Counted from the stretch's first letter, positions 28,382 through 37,428 are shown. The stretch is 64,000 nucleotides of DNA from Lentilitoribacter sp. Alg239-R112 (GCF_900537175.1 NZ_LS999833.1:2170001-2234000); one strand, 5' to 3'. Numbers and translations are program-made. Notes: generated by a model not told the origin, from the letters alone.

Positions 28382-29038
28382 CTAATTAGTTTCAAATCGT
28401 GGCGCTTTTTCGTCAAGCAACGCATTTATTTCCGCTACCTTTATCGCGCTTTCGGTTGGTTTAGAGAAAATTGCCAAATTAAGCGCCAAAAAATCACATC
28501 CAACATTCGCAATTTCCAATGCCGATTCAATATCGGTTCCACCCATAACGATACAAGGAATCTCGACAAATTCGGACCACCATTGCCCAAGTTTAATGTT
28601 TTTGGGGTGTGGTTCCGATTTAATATCACCATCCAACTTGCCGAAAAACAAATAATCAGGTTGTGTATCTCCCATAGACAATGAACTATGGCGATCCTTC
28701 GCATTCCCACCACCAACAATTTTTTCAGGAGAAAAGCGCTCAACAGCATCGTAAAGATCATCCACATTTCCGGTGACATGAATGCCATCAGCCTTGCAAC
28801 GCCCCATAACACGGGTATCTCCAGCAACGAGTGCAGCAGCTCCAGCCTTTTGAATAATAGGCACAAGAACGGATGTCATGTCCTGAAATTCATGCTCATT
28901 AAGATCGCGCTGCGGAATTATGACGGATGCGACATCACCACCACGTAATGCGGACGAAACAGTGTCTTCAAGTGCTGAAATATCCTTTATGTCCGGAGTT
29001 ATCAAAACTAATCTGCAACGGTCGAGTGGCATATTCAT
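28382..29038 (-). CDS. ThiE-like TIM-barrel protein, probably not a true thiamine-phosphate synthase
   Basis: The 218-residue protein aligns by eye to the thiamine phosphate synthase fold (RLVLITPDI; CKADGIHVTG; IPCIVMGGTDIESALEIANVG). The pyrophosphate-binding signature normally near GPxFxTxTK is replaced by YLFFGKLDGDIKSEPHPKN. It sits in the Sel1-efp-suhB group rather than with thi genes, and no TPP riboswitch is apparent. The start is ATG at 29038 or 29032. It is conserved here in Rhizobiales, but its reaction is not established. Confidence 0.7.
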   Translation of the reverse strand: MNMPLDRCRLVLITPDIKDISALEDTVSSALRGGDVASVIIPQRDLNEHEFQDMTSVLVPIIQKAGAAALVAGDTRVMGRCKADGIHVTGNVDDLYDAVERFSPEKIVGGGNAKDRHSSLSMGDTQPDYLFFGKLDGDIKSEPHPKNIKLGQWWSEFVEIPCIVMGGTDIESALEIANVGCDFLALNLAIFSKPTESAIKVAEINALLDEKAPRFETN

Positions 29039-29150
29039 GCAGTTAAACTCCTAAGAAAAAACATTCGTGGTGCAAAACCAGATAAGTATTGCGCCAAATT
29101 TATTCTTGCTCTACCCCGAAACAGATCGGACAACAAGAGTTCTCAATAAT

Positions 29151-29912
29151 ATGCAGCTTTTAAGCGACCCCTCTATCTTAATCGCATCAATATGTGCAGT
29201 CACTTTAGCCGGGCTTTCAAAAGGAGGTTTTGGCGGCACTATGGGCATGCTTGGCGTTCCCATCATGGCATTGGTCATATCACCGGTTCAAGCCGCAGCG
29301 ATATTACTTCCAATATACATTATCATGGATATTTTTAGCCTTTGGTCTTGGCGAAGGGAATTTGATCTACAAACCCTGAAAATCATGCTTCCAGCAGGTG
29401 TAGTTGGCATTGCTATTGGTTGGATAACTGCAGCCTATGTATCAGACAGCTCTGTCCGGCTGCTTGTTGGGATAATATCGGTTGGTTTTGTTGCTAATTA
29501 CTATATCTCAAAATTGCGAAAAAGAGTTCAATCCACACAACCGCATAGACCACTGTTAGGTGGAATTTGTGGAACTGTCGCAGGCTTTACGAGTTTTATC
29601 GCTCATACAGGTGGGCCACCTTATCAAGTTTACACCCTACCACTTGGCCAAAGTCCTCGTATTTTTACAGGCACCAGTGTACGATTTTTCTTCATTATCA
29701 ACGTGATCAAGCTGGTTCCGTATTTCGCATTAGGTCAATTTGATGCGACGAATCTTAAGACATCTTTTGCATTGATGCCGCTCGCTATTATTTCAACTCT
29801 TGTTGGGGCATGGATTGTTAAACGTATGAGGCCGGATGTGTTTTATCCTCTCATGTATGTCCTCATGCTCTTGGCAGGAATGAAACTTTTATTTGATGGG
29901 TTACAGTTTTAA
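29151..29912 (+). CDS. TauE/SafE-family membrane permease (sulfite/organosulfonate exporter-like)
   Basis: The protein has 253 residues from the ATG at 29151; a GTG at 29067 would add 28 hydrophilic residues that do not fit the family. About eight membrane helices are visible in two halves. The family's conserved Gly-rich first-helix region is AGLSKGGFGGTMGMLGVP, and the second half has TSFIAHTGGPPYQVY. Members move sulfite, sulfoacetate or other anions; this one's substrate is unknown. It is followed closely by an ArsR-type regulator, which may control it. Confidence 0.85.
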   Translation: MQLLSDPSILIASICAVTLAGLSKGGFGGTMGMLGVPIMALVISPVQAAAILLPIYIIMDIFSLWSWRREFDLQTLKIMLPAGVVGIAIGWITAAYVSDSSVRLLVGIISVGFVANYYISKLRKRVQSTQPHRPLLGGICGTVAGFTSFIAHTGGPPYQVYTLPLGQSPRIFTGTSVRFFFIINVIKLVPYFALGQFDATNLKTSFALMPLAIISTLVGAWIVKRMRPDVFYPLMYVLMLLAGMKLLFDGLQF

Positions 29913-29977
29913 ATTTACCTTTATTGCATCGCACAAATATCTTGCAATGCAACATAAAATCAACTTATCTTGGCCAC

Positions 29978-30250
29978 ATGCAAAAAGTAGATCCATTCTA
30001 TGCTTTGGCAGATCCGAATCGCCGTTATCTGCTTGAAGCGCTTAAAAAAGGCCCTCAAACGGTCAATATTTTAGCCCAAGGGTTGCCAGTCAGCCGCCCT
30101 GCGGTTTCTCAGCATCTAAAAGCACTTTTAGATTGTGGGTTTGTGAACGTAACCAATCAGGGTACACGTCGATATTACTCGATTAGCCAAGATGGTTTTG
30201 GTAAACTAAGTGCATGGCTCGACCAATTCAGGGTCGAACCAGCTAATTAA
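29978..30250 (+). CDS. ArsR-family transcriptional regulator
   Basis: The protein has 90 residues from the ATG at 29978; a TTG at 29924 is in frame but the ATG gives the standard family start (MQKVDPFYALADPNRRYLLE). The winged helix-turn-helix includes LPVSRPAVSQHLKALLDCG. The metal-sensing CxC motif of true ArsR/SmtB sensors is absent, so the signal is unknown. It is 65 bases downstream of the TauE-type permease on the same strand, likely one operon. Confidence 0.87.
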   Translation: MQKVDPFYALADPNRRYLLEALKKGPQTVNILAQGLPVSRPAVSQHLKALLDCGFVNVTNQGTRRYYSISQDGFGKLSAWLDQFRVEPAN

Positions 30251-30268
30251 ATTATATAAAACAATTAT

Positions 30269-30442
30269 TTAGTGTTTAGTAGATCGAAATTGTTCAATTC
30301 GATCTTTAAGCTTCAGCTTTCGTCGCTTCAAGTCTATAACGAGCTCTTCTTGCGGACGAGGACTATTCATAAGCGTGTCCAGCTCAGCCTCTAATGCATG
30401 GTGTTTTTCCTCAAGTGACGCAAGATGTGCTTCAGATGACAT
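30269..30442 (-). CDS. Small DUF465 (YdcH-family) protein
   Basis: The frame encodes 57 residues, starting MSSEAHLASLEEKHHALEAE and ending RSTKH. The C-terminal half has the family's basic pattern, DLKRRKLKLKDRIEQ. DUF465 proteins are small helical hairpins of unknown function, common in alphaproteobacteria. It is divergent from a second DUF465 gene at 30625; the 182-base gap contains a CtrA-type TTAA-N7-TTAA. Too short for typical ORF cut-offs but well supported by family pattern and AGGAGA upstream. Confidence 0.85.
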   Translation of the reverse strand: MSSEAHLASLEEKHHALEAELDTLMNSPRPQEELVIDLKRRKLKLKDRIEQFRSTKH

Positions 30443-30563
30443 ATATACTCTCCTTGATTAGATTTTCTGACAGTTTACCAAGTCAAACTAGATTTGGTCT
30501 GTGAAGTGTGCCATGGGTAAACTGAATTGTCGAAGGTTAAATGTAACTGAATAGAATTCCATA

Positions 30564-30578
30564 TTAACAAGCCGTTAA
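30564..30578. promoter_or_regulatory. CtrA-type TTAA-N7-TTAA between divergent DUF465 genes
   Basis: TTAA (30564-30567), seven bases, TTAA (30575-30578), 46 bases before the plus-strand DUF465 start. It fits the CtrA half-site spacing, though the last base differs from TTAAC. Chance occurrence is possible in AT-rich DNA. Confidence 0.35.
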
Positions 30579-30624
30579 ATATTTCTATTGCGGATAGTTC
30601 AATTAGATCTGGGATTAAATTTAA

Positions 30625-30828
30625 ATGTCTGAGCAAGAACAAGCCCATATAAAAATGCAAATCGCAAAACTGCGCCATGAGCATGAGGACTACGATATTG
30701 CCATTAATGCGATGATAAAAACAGGTAGTGATGCAATTTCTATTCAACGTATGAAAAAGAAAAAACTTGCTATAAAAGACAAGCTCACACAATTCGAAGA
30801 TCAAATCATTCCCGATATTATCGCCTAA
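30625..30828 (+). CDS. Small DUF465 (YdcH-family) protein
   Basis: The 67-residue helical protein has the family pattern: QIAKLRHEHEDYDIAINAM, then IQRMKKKKLAIKDKLTQFED. It is a distant paralogue of the minus-strand gene at 30269-30442. It lies 28 bases upstream of purE, in the same direction, a common Rhizobiales arrangement. Function unknown. Confidence 0.88.
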   Translation: MSEQEQAHIKMQIAKLRHEHEDYDIAINAMIKTGSDAISIQRMKKKKLAIKDKLTQFEDQIIPDIIA

Positions 30829-30856
30829 AAGAAACGAAGTTTGAGGAGATATCAGC

Positions 30857-31357
30857 TTGAGTACTGCATCATCAGCAGCCATCGCTATTATTATGGGCAG
30901 TCAATCTGACTGGCCAACCATGAAACACGCCGCAGATGTGTTAGATGACCTTGGTATCGAGTATGATGCACGCATCGTATCTGCTCACCGAACACCTGAC
31001 CGTATGTATGATTTCGCTAAAAGCGCTAAGGACGAAGGTTTTAAAGTCATTATCGCCGGAGCAGGTGGCGCAGCTCATCTACCGGGCATGGTCGCCTCTC
31101 TAACATCGTTGCCTGTTCTAGGTGTTCCAGTGGAAAGCAAAGCGCTTTCCGGGCAAGATAGCCTTTTATCTATTGTGCAGATGCCAGGTGGCATTCCTGT
31201 TGGCACATTGGCAATTGGTAAAGCAGGTGCAAAAAATGCTGGCCTTATGGCGGCAGCCATTCTTGCTACATCAAACAGCGATATTGACGCGCGGCTGGAG
31301 ACCTGGCGCGAAAATAACTCCGCATCGATCGCACTTAAACCAGTGGATGACGCATGA
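30857..31357 (+). CDS. purE: N5-carboxyaminoimidazole ribonucleotide mutase PurE
   Basis: The 166-residue class I PurE has [19 protein letters not shown] (substrate phosphate and CO2 region), [14 protein letters not shown] and [11 protein letters not shown]. The start is TTG at 30857, with GAGGAGAT upstream; no ATG is available before the conserved core. It catalyses conversion of N5-CAIR to CAIR in purine synthesis. Its stop overlaps the purK start by 4 bases, so the two are translationally coupled. Confidence 0.96.
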   Translation: MSTASSAAIAIIMGSQSDWPTMKHAADVLDDLGIEYDARIVSAHRTPDRMYDFAKSAKDEGFKVIIAGAGGAAHLPGMVASLTSLPVLGVPVESKALSGQDSLLSIVQMPGGIPVGTLAIGKAGAKNAGLMAAAILATSNSDIDARLETWRENNSASIALKPVDDA

Positions 31358-32445
31358 ATACAAATACATTGAAGCCAAATTCAACTATTGGAATTATTGG
31401 TGGTGGCCAATTAGGACGCATGCTTGCAATGGCAGCTGCTCAGCTTGGGTTTAAGACAATTATATTAGAGCCGGATCCAAATGCACCTGCAGCGCAGGTT
31501 GCCAATGATCAAATCATGGCTGCATATGATGATGAAATAGCACTTGAAAGCCTATCTCAGCAATGTGATGTCATCACCTATGAGTTTGAAAACGTGCCTG
31601 CGTCCGCGGTCGAAATGTTGGAAGATGTTTCAAAAGTTTATCCCGGCTCCAAAGCCCTAAAAATTTCGCAAGATCGATTGCTTGAAAAAGAAAATGCTGT
31701 TGCGATTGGCGCAACGCCTGCAAAATTCTTCAAGGTCAACACAATTGACGATCTGCGGTCTGGCCTGAAAGAAATCGGCTATCCCGCGATCTTGAAAACC
31801 AGACGAATGGGCTATGATGGCAAAGGCCAGATGCGTATAGATTCTGACAATGACGTCATTGAAGCATTTGGCGCCATGAATGGTCAAGATGCCATACTAG
31901 AAGCATTCATCTCATTTAGTTGCGAAGTTTCGGTCATAGCAGCACGCTCACAAGGCGGTACTTTTTCAAGTTTTGATATCGCTGAGAATGTTCATCAGAA
32001 TCATATTCTTGATACATCAACAATTCCGGCAAAAATTCATGATAATGTTGCGATCAAAGCAACAGAAATTGCAAAAAAGATTGCAGATAATCTGGATTAT
32101 GTTGGTGTTTTCGCAGTCGAATTCTTTGTAGAAGACGCAAAGACTGCTAATTTTTCACTATATGTGAATGAAATTGCACCACGCGTACACAATTCTGGCC
32201 ACTGGACGGAAGCTGCATGTGCCGTATCTCAGTTTGAGCAGCATATACGGGCAATTTCAGGCCTCACACTCGGTGATCCCAGCCGTCATAGTGATTGTGT
32301 TATGCGAAATTTGATCGGGGATGATGTGAATGACCTGCCAGCTTTGTGTGAAAAATCAAATGCCAAAATACATCTGTACGGAAAATTAGAAGCACGTGCC
32401 GGACGCAAAATGGGACATGTAACTTATATAACACCAAAGTCGTGA
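31354..32445 (+). CDS. purK: N5-carboxyaminoimidazole ribonucleotide synthetase PurK
   Basis: The 363-residue ATP-grasp enzyme has [20 protein letters not shown] at the N-terminus, [14 protein letters not shown] in the ATP-binding domain and [18 protein letters not shown] at the metal site. It carboxylates AIR using ATP and bicarbonate, directly before PurE. Coupled to purE by a 4-base overlap. Downstream an inverted repeat (about 32461-32482, ACTTAGC/GCTAAGT) lacks a T tract, so it is a weak terminator at best. Confidence 0.96.
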   Translation: MNTNTLKPNSTIGIIGGGQLGRMLAMAAAQLGFKTIILEPDPNAPAAQVANDQIMAAYDDEIALESLSQQCDVITYEFENVPASAVEMLEDVSKVYPGSKALKISQDRLLEKENAVAIGATPAKFFKVNTIDDLRSGLKEIGYPAILKTRRMGYDGKGQMRIDSDNDVIEAFGAMNGQDAILEAFISFSCEVSVIAARSQGGTFSSFDIAENVHQNHILDTSTIPAKIHDNVAIKATEIAKKIADNLDYVGVFAVEFFVEDAKTANFSLYVNEIAPRVHNSGHWTEAACAVSQFEQHIRAISGLTLGDPSRHSDCVMRNLIGDDVNDLPALCEKSNAKIHLYGKLEARAGRKMGHVTYITPKS

Positions 32446-32498
32446 ACTCTTTAAACTGTGACTTAGCGGAATTTTAGCGCTAAGTTGCAAGTCGGATA

Positions 32499-32527
32499 TT
32501 GACAATAGGAACCTTAAAAGTTACATC
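32499..32527 (+). promoter_or_regulatory. Candidate promoter of rpmJ
   Basis: TTGACA (32499-32504) and TACATC (32522-32527) are separated by 17 bases, in the 161-base gap before rpmJ. The -35 is perfect, the -10 moderate. A small hairpin (GGCAT...GTGCC, about 32580-32597) lies just before the rpmJ start. Confidence 0.45.
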
Positions 32528-32606
32528 ACGCTCAACAAATGACGCGCTACGTCTAGCATGCGTTTAATAATTTAGGAGTGGCATCTCATAAGGTGCCGGG
32601 AAAAAG

Positions 32607-32732
32607 ATGAAAATTAAAAATTCTCTTAAGTCACTTAAAGGTCGTCACCGCGCAAACCGTTTGGTTCGTCGTAAAGGCCGTGTGTACATCATCAATAAAG
32701 AAAACCCACGTTTTAAAGCCCGCCAAGGCTAA
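32607..32732 (+). CDS. rpmJ: 50S ribosomal protein L36
   Basis: The frame encodes 41 residues, [18 protein letters not shown] through [11 protein letters not shown]. This is the longer, zinc-free L36 form of alphaproteobacteria, with no CxxC pairs. It sits alone with its own candidate promoter and terminator, as usual for this gene in the group. It is too short for standard ORF cut-offs but unmistakable by sequence. Confidence 0.96.
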   Translation: MKIKNSLKSLKGRHRANRLVRRKGRVYIINKENPRFKARQG

Positions 32733-32764
32733 CGCGCGTTAACACATATTAATAAATAATTTAT

Positions 32765-32798
32765 AAACACCGTTAACAATTAGTTATCGGTGTTTTTT
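32765..32798 (+). terminator. Rho-independent terminator after rpmJ
   Basis: AAACACCG (32765-32772) and CGGTGTTT (32788-32795) form an 8-base stem, extended by AAC/GTT, and are followed by T to 32798. It overlaps the non-coding start of the next frame, supporting a later start for that gene. Confidence 0.85.
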
Positions 32799-32838
32799 GG
32801 GATTTGCTATTTTACGTAAAGAGCGTACCTTGATTCGT

Positions 32839-33471
32839 ATGCGTAATTTGACACACCTATTTTCTGTGCTAGCAATTGCGCCGATCATCTTAACCGGACC
32901 GGCGCACAATATCGTTGCGCACGCTCAGACTACAGCGTCAATTCCCGAAACAAGTAAATCCCTGGCAAAACCAAAAGCAACAAAAACACGCGTCGAGAAG
33001 CTTGATTCCCTATTTACCGAATTGAAAAAGGAATCGGATCAGCGCAAAGCGAAAATCCTTGCCTCGCAAATTGCCATGAACTGGACCAGCTCAGGTAGCC
33101 ACACAGCCAATGCCCTTATGGCTTGGGCTCAACAGGCCATGAAAAGCGGACAACACAACAAAGCCCTTGAACTATTAGACCAAGTCATCGCACTTGTGCC
33201 AGACTATTCAGAGGGCTGGAACAGGCGCGCGACACTTCATTACATGATGCGAAATCACGCCAAATCCATGGCCGACATTGAACAAACGTTGGCGCTTGAG
33301 CCTCGCCATTTTGGTGCTCTTAGCGGAATGGCCTCTATCTTGGCCAGCCGCGGAAACGATGACAAAGCATTAAAAGTTTACGAACACGTCTTATCCATTT
33401 ATCCTGCGAATAGAACTGCGCAAGCAAGTATCATTAAGCTTACGCAGAAACTTGAAAAAAGTGAAATCTAG
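32839..33471 (+). CDS. Exported TPR-repeat protein
   Basis: The protein has 210 residues from the ATG at 32839, giving a clean signal peptide (MRNLTHLFSVLAIAPIILTG... ending AHA-Q near residue 30). A frame extension to 32797 would start inside the rpmJ terminator. At least two TPR motifs are visible (NKALELLDQVIALVPDYSEG; AKSMADIEQTLALEPRHFGA; DDKALKVYEHVLSIYPANRT). It probably serves as a periplasmic scaffold. It lies 15 bases before the hydrolase gene. Confidence 0.85.
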   Translation: MRNLTHLFSVLAIAPIILTGPAHNIVAHAQTTASIPETSKSLAKPKATKTRVEKLDSLFTELKKESDQRKAKILASQIAMNWTSSGSHTANALMAWAQQAMKSGQHNKALELLDQVIALVPDYSEGWNRRATLHYMMRNHAKSMADIEQTLALEPRHFGALSGMASILASRGNDDKALKVYEHVLSIYPANRTAQASIIKLTQKLEKSEI

Positions 33472-33486
33472 CGGCAGGCTACTATT

Positions 33487-34530
33487 TTGTTTGAAATTAT
33501 TACTAATGGGTTGATATTTTCGACACTAATCTTTGGCGCTTTGTTTATCTTTACGCAAATAAAAACAAACGAAATATCAAAAACCTATCCGCCCATCGGA
33601 GATTTTAGGGATCTTGATGGAACACGTATTCACTACAAATTTGTCAAAGCTGATGACAACTCCGACCTCCCTGCCTTAATATTCATCCACGGGGCAAGCG
33701 GGAACTTACGTGACCAAACGGAACCTTTCTTTAATAAACTAAAGGGCCGTGCTAATCTTCTTTTCATTGATCGACCCGGACACGGCTGGTCAGAACGCAG
33801 TTCCGAAGACCAAAAATTTCCGGACAAACAAGCACTTATTATCTCAAAATTAATGAGTGCACTAGATTTACAGAATGGAATTATCGTGGGGCATTCGTTC
33901 GGTTGTGCCGTCACAGCCAGTTTTGCACTCAACCATCATGAAAAAACCAAGGCTCTGCTGTTCCTGGCGCCTGCGGCATACCCTTGGCCTGGCGGTGTCG
34001 CTTGGTATTACAGCTTAACAAGCATGCCGTTTATAGGCTGGCTTTTTGCCAATACACTCGCCCTGCCCTCCGGCTTAAAACGTGTCGAAAGCGGTTCTAG
34101 ATGTGTGTTTTTGCCCAATATAATGCCATCTAACTATATTGAGAAAACCGGACCTTCACTTGTTCTTCGCCCACGGTCCTTTAGATCAAATGCTAAAGAT
34201 ATTACCGCGTTATTCAACTACCTTGTCAAAACATGGCCAAGATATAAAACCATCAAATCTCCAACGATTATAATCAGTGGAGATAAAGATAATGTCGTCT
34301 TCCCCTATATCCATTCCAGAGGACTAGAGCAGCACATAGAAAACGCCGAACTTATTTCACTTGACAATGTTGGGCACAAGCCAGATTACGCAGCGGTAGA
34401 TATTGCCATAGCCGCCATTGAAAACTTGAGCGGCAAATCTAAACATGATCTAAAAAAAATGGCCGCTGAGCTTGATAAAGAACTCCGCGACCAACAAGTT
34501 GAAAGTCATTCACTTCCGATCAACTACTAG
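33487..34530 (+). CDS. Membrane-anchored alpha/beta-hydrolase
   Basis: The 347-residue protein starts at a TTG (33487) with an N-terminal membrane helix (about 8-26). A hydrolase domain follows: oxyanion strand LIFIHGASGNLRD, DRPGHGWSE, nucleophile elbow GHSFGCAVTAS, and a late VGHKPD histidine. It likely hydrolyses an ester or amide at the inner membrane; substrate unknown. It follows the TPR gene closely and is convergent with pyk (22 bases between stops). The exact start is uncertain. Confidence 0.83.
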   Translation: MFEIITNGLIFSTLIFGALFIFTQIKTNEISKTYPPIGDFRDLDGTRIHYKFVKADDNSDLPALIFIHGASGNLRDQTEPFFNKLKGRANLLFIDRPGHGWSERSSEDQKFPDKQALIISKLMSALDLQNGIIVGHSFGCAVTASFALNHHEKTKALLFLAPAAYPWPGGVAWYYSLTSMPFIGWLFANTLALPSGLKRVESGSRCVFLPNIMPSNYIEKTGPSLVLRPRSFRSNAKDITALFNYLVKTWPRYKTIKSPTIIISGDKDNVVFPYIHSRGLEQHIENAELISLDNVGHKPDYAAVDIAIAAIENLSGKSKHDLKKMAAELDKELRDQQVESHSLPINY

Positions 34531-34552
34531 ACAACTGACGTGAATAATAACT

Positions 34553-35980
34553 TTAGCAAACATCGCCCACATTAGCGATGCGTAGCATGTTTGTCGTTCC
34601 GACACGGCCCAATGGAACGCCAGCAGTAATAATTACCTGATCACCAGATTTTGCAAATCCCTCATCTTCCGAAATGCGACATGCACGGTCCACCATATCA
34701 TCCAAATCTTTAGCAGTCGCTGTCACAACTGGATGCACTGCCCAGACAATTGTCATTCGGCGAGCGGTTTGAAGAACAGGTGTTAGCGCTATAATTGGCG
34801 TATTTGGTCTCTCGCGAGATGCGCGGATACCAGTAGCACCCGACGATGTATAGCAGACTATAACAGGTAAATCCAAAGTCTCAGCAGTTTGCCGCGCAGC
34901 CAGCGAGATAGCATCAGCCGCAGTCTCATCGGGCGCAGCCCGTTGCGCGTGAATAATGCTCAAATATGTCGGGTCATGCTCTACCCCACGTGCAATTGAG
35001 GCCATAGTCAAAACAGCTTCTACAGGATAATCACCCGCAGCAGATTCTGCAGACAACATAACAGCATCAGCACCTTCAAACACCGCAGTCGCAACATCAG
35101 AAACTTCTGCACGTGTTGGTACAGGTGCAGTAATCATAGATTCAAGCATTTGCGTTGCAACAACAACAGGTTTACCTTTGCGGCGACAGCTGCGTATCAA
35201 TTGTTTTTGAATACCCGGTACAGATTCAATAGGCATCTCGACGCCCAGGTCACCACGAGCAACCATGATTGCGTCAGATAATTCGATGATTTCATCAATT
35301 TGATCCAGCGCTTGTGGCTTTTCAATCTTTGACATGAGGCAAACATCTTTACCAACGATGTCACGCACTTCAATTAGGTCTTCCGGACGTTGGATAAATG
35401 ATAAGGCAATCCAGTCAACTGAACCATTTTCCATAATCGCACCCAGATCAGAACGGTCTTTTGGTGTGAGTGCACCAACAGCAAGGTCAGTATCAGGAAG
35501 GCTTACACCTTTTTTATTGGAAATCTTCGTGCCGCTTACCACAACAGTTTCGATTGTCTTCCCGTCGCATTTAGTTGCTTTAAGCTGCAATCGACCATCA
35601 TCGATAAGAAGCCTGTCACCATCTTTCACAGATTGTAAAATCTCTGGGTGAGGAAGATAAACGCGCGTTTTATTACCGGGTGTTTCATCGCCATCAAGTT
35701 TAAAAGATTGGCCAACTTCCAGTTCAACAGAACCATCAACAAACGTTCCGACCCGTAACTTCGGCCCCTGAATATCGGCTAGAATTCCGATAGGGCGACC
35801 ACACTTTTTTTCAACTTTTCTGATCTTACTAATAAGGTCATTTAAGACTTCATGGCTTGAATGGCTCATGTTTATTCTAAACACATCTGCACCAGCTTCG
35901 TATAACCGCTTAATGGTTGCCTCATCCGAAGATGCTGGTCCGAGTGTTGCTAATATTTTGACTTTCCGCTTACGTCTCAT
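34553..35980 (-). CDS. pyk: Pyruvate kinase
   Basis: The 475-residue enzyme has VKILATLGPASSDEATI, FRINMSHSSHEV, the catalytic Lys region VCLMSKIEKPQA and the metal-binding signature IMVARGDLGVEMP. It makes ATP and pyruvate from phosphoenolpyruvate. It follows the DUF1036 gene with a 4-base overlap (stop TGA over start ATG), a conserved Rhizobiales pair. Length normal. Confidence 0.97.
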   Translation of the reverse strand: MRRKRKVKILATLGPASSDEATIKRLYEAGADVFRINMSHSSHEVLNDLISKIRKVEKKCGRPIGILADIQGPKLRVGTFVDGSVELEVGQSFKLDGDETPGNKTRVYLPHPEILQSVKDGDRLLIDDGRLQLKATKCDGKTIETVVVSGTKISNKKGVSLPDTDLAVGALTPKDRSDLGAIMENGSVDWIALSFIQRPEDLIEVRDIVGKDVCLMSKIEKPQALDQIDEIIELSDAIMVARGDLGVEMPIESVPGIQKQLIRSCRRKGKPVVVATQMLESMITAPVPTRAEVSDVATAVFEGADAVMLSAESAAGDYPVEAVLTMASIARGVEHDPTYLSIIHAQRAAPDETAADAISLAARQTAETLDLPVIVCYTSSGATGIRASRERPNTPIIALTPVLQTARRMTIVWAVHPVVTATAKDLDDMVDRACRISEDEGFAKSGDQVIITAGVPLGRVGTTNMLRIANVGDVC

Positions 35981-36438
35981 TGAGCCGAATTTCCTTCTTG
36001 TTCCCGCCCGTCCGTTAGCTGAACCATCCAGCTACCCTGACGACCGGTGTCATATTCTTTAAATCCCATACGTTGGAAACCGCGAGCAAAACAGTCTTGA
36101 ACGCCCACAATCTTAAACTCGGTATCAGAAACGCACATATTCACGTCTCCGCCCCAGCGACCACCCCCGGCAGCATCTTCCGCATAGATATAGTAAAATC
36201 GAGATTCAATTTTTCCTTCAATCAGGGTCTCACACGAAGTTGGAGCAACCTGCCACCACCCTTCTGAGACCCACCCTTCAGATGCTCGATATCCTATCGC
36301 AACCCCAACAAGAGATTGCGTTCCGTTGCAAACTCTAAAATCTGCTAGTGCTTCTTGCTTCGACACAGGATTCGCAATCACTATAAAAGTGAGCAATGAA
36401 AGCTTTGTGACAAAAAGCAGTAGGTTACGCTGTGACAT
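35977..36438 (-). CDS. Exported DUF1036 protein
   Basis: The protein has 153 residues from the ATG at 36438 (MSQRNLLLFVTKLSLLTFIV, a signal peptide). The frame is open further to 36567, but the extra residues do not fit. The DUF1036 core is visible as FRVCNGTQSLVGVAIGYR, GWWQVAPTSCETLI and FYYIYAEDA. The family is small, periplasmic and of unknown function; it lies next to pyk through Rhizobiales. No clear ribosome binding site is seen at the chosen start, so the start is tentative. Confidence 0.78.
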   Translation of the reverse strand: MSQRNLLLFVTKLSLLTFIVIANPVSKQEALADFRVCNGTQSLVGVAIGYRASEGWVSEGWWQVAPTSCETLIEGKIESRFYYIYAEDAAGGGRWGGDVNMCVSDTEFKIVGVQDCFARGFQRMGFKEYDTGRQGSWMVQLTDGREQEGNSAQ

Positions 36439-36711
36439 AAGGACATATTGCAAAATTGTTCTAATTTTAATTGGAACACCAATTCCAATTGCCTTCTTGC
36501 TATCCATTGTGGTGATTGTCAACGTGCTTACCTTAAATCGATTGAAATTATTGCCTACCAAATACAAAAGAAGTCATTTCCTCTCAAAATTCCCAACTCA
36601 ATCACTATATAGACAATATCCAGTGAGTTGGAGAGATTATCTCTTCAATTCTCAAACTATTCAAATACAACTGAACATTCATTAAAAAACCGCATGAATT
36701 AGGAAAAAGCT

Positions 36712-37005
36712 ATGGATAACCAAACACAATTAGAGGCCGCTGCTTTTCGCCGACTGGTTGCTCATCTTCAAAACCGTACTGACGTCCAAAACATCGATCT
36801 CATGAATCTGTCAGGATTTTGCAGAAACTGCCTCTCTCGTTGGTATCATGAAGAAGCAACCGAATTAGGACTTGATGTAGATAAAGAACAATCTCGTGAA
36901 ATCATCTACGGAATGCCTTATGCGGAATGGAAAGAAAAGTATCAAACAGACGCAAGCATAGAACAGCAAAAGTCTTTTGAGGAAAACAAACCAACAGACC
37001 ATTAA
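36712..37005 (+). CDS. DUF1244 family protein
   Basis: The 97-residue protein carries the family core FRRLVAHLQNRTDVQNIDLM, GFCRNCLSRWYHEEA and YGMPYAEWKEKYQ. The CxxC (FCRNCLS) could bind a metal. The family is widespread in alpha- and gammaproteobacteria without an assigned function. It is placed between DUF1036-pyk and gapR as in other Rhizobiales. Confidence 0.88.
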   Translation: MDNQTQLEAAAFRRLVAHLQNRTDVQNIDLMNLSGFCRNCLSRWYHEEATELGLDVDKEQSREIIYGMPYAEWKEKYQTDASIEQQKSFEENKPTDH

Positions 37006-37067
37006 CTCAATCATATCCCCTTGACCTTTTTTAAGATCATCGGCACTTGATAATTTATAAATTTTCT

Positions 37068-37113
37068 GAGAAGCGTGTTTCTCATAAACAAAATCTAAGA
37101 AGCGCCTGCTTCT
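37068..37113 (+). repeat. Twin hairpin repeats upstream of gapR
   Basis: GAGAAGCGTGTTTCTC (37068-37083) and AGAAGCGCCTGCTTCT (37098-37113) are each self-complementary. They also resemble each other as direct repeats with a 29-base period. The second ends 21 bases before the gapR ATG. They could be tandem operators or stem-loops in the gapR leader. Confidence 0.5.
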
Positions 37114-37134
37114 CATGGATAAAAAGGGTAAATT

Positions 37135-37404
37135 ATGTCAGATAGCATAGCGAGCGGACAACTTCGTGCATTCATCGAACGTATCGAGCGACTTGAAGAA
37201 GAAAAAAAGACAATAGCTGATGACGTCAAAGAAGTTTACGGCGAAGCTAAATCCATGGGTTATGATACAAAAGTTATCCGTAAAGTGGTTGCAATTCGTA
37301 AGCTTGATCAGAATGAACGTATGGAGCAAGAAGCAGTTTTAGATACATATCTGGCAGCACTTGGCATGTTACCATCTGAAGAAGATGCTGCGGCCGCAGA
37401 ATAA
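37135..37404 (+). CDS. gapR: GapR-family nucleoid-associated protein (DUF2312)
   Basis: The 89-residue protein contains the DUF2312 pattern [39 protein letters not shown] and [19 protein letters not shown]. The Caulobacter member GapR is a chromosome-structuring protein that clamps overtwisted DNA ahead of forks and RNA polymerase. It is preceded by AAAGGG and by two hairpin repeats. Assignment by family is firm. Confidence 0.9.
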   Translation: MSDSIASGQLRAFIERIERLEEEKKTIADDVKEVYGEAKSMGYDTKVIRKVVAIRKLDQNERMEQEAVLDTYLAALGMLPSEEDAAAAE

Positions 37405-37428
37405 ACACCACTTAGAGAATAAATCTGC

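Noticed and set aside
28350-29150. TPP riboswitch ahead of the ThiE-like gene
   Set aside because: The 112-base divergent gap shows none of the conserved TPP-box sequence.
30475-30882. A 135-residue minus-strand frame over the second DUF465 gene
   Set aside because: It lies opposite DUF465 and the purE start; composition and lack of family pattern mark it as a shadow.
32461-32482. Inverted repeat after purK as a terminator
   Set aside because: The 7-base arms are followed by TGCAAG and not a T tract.
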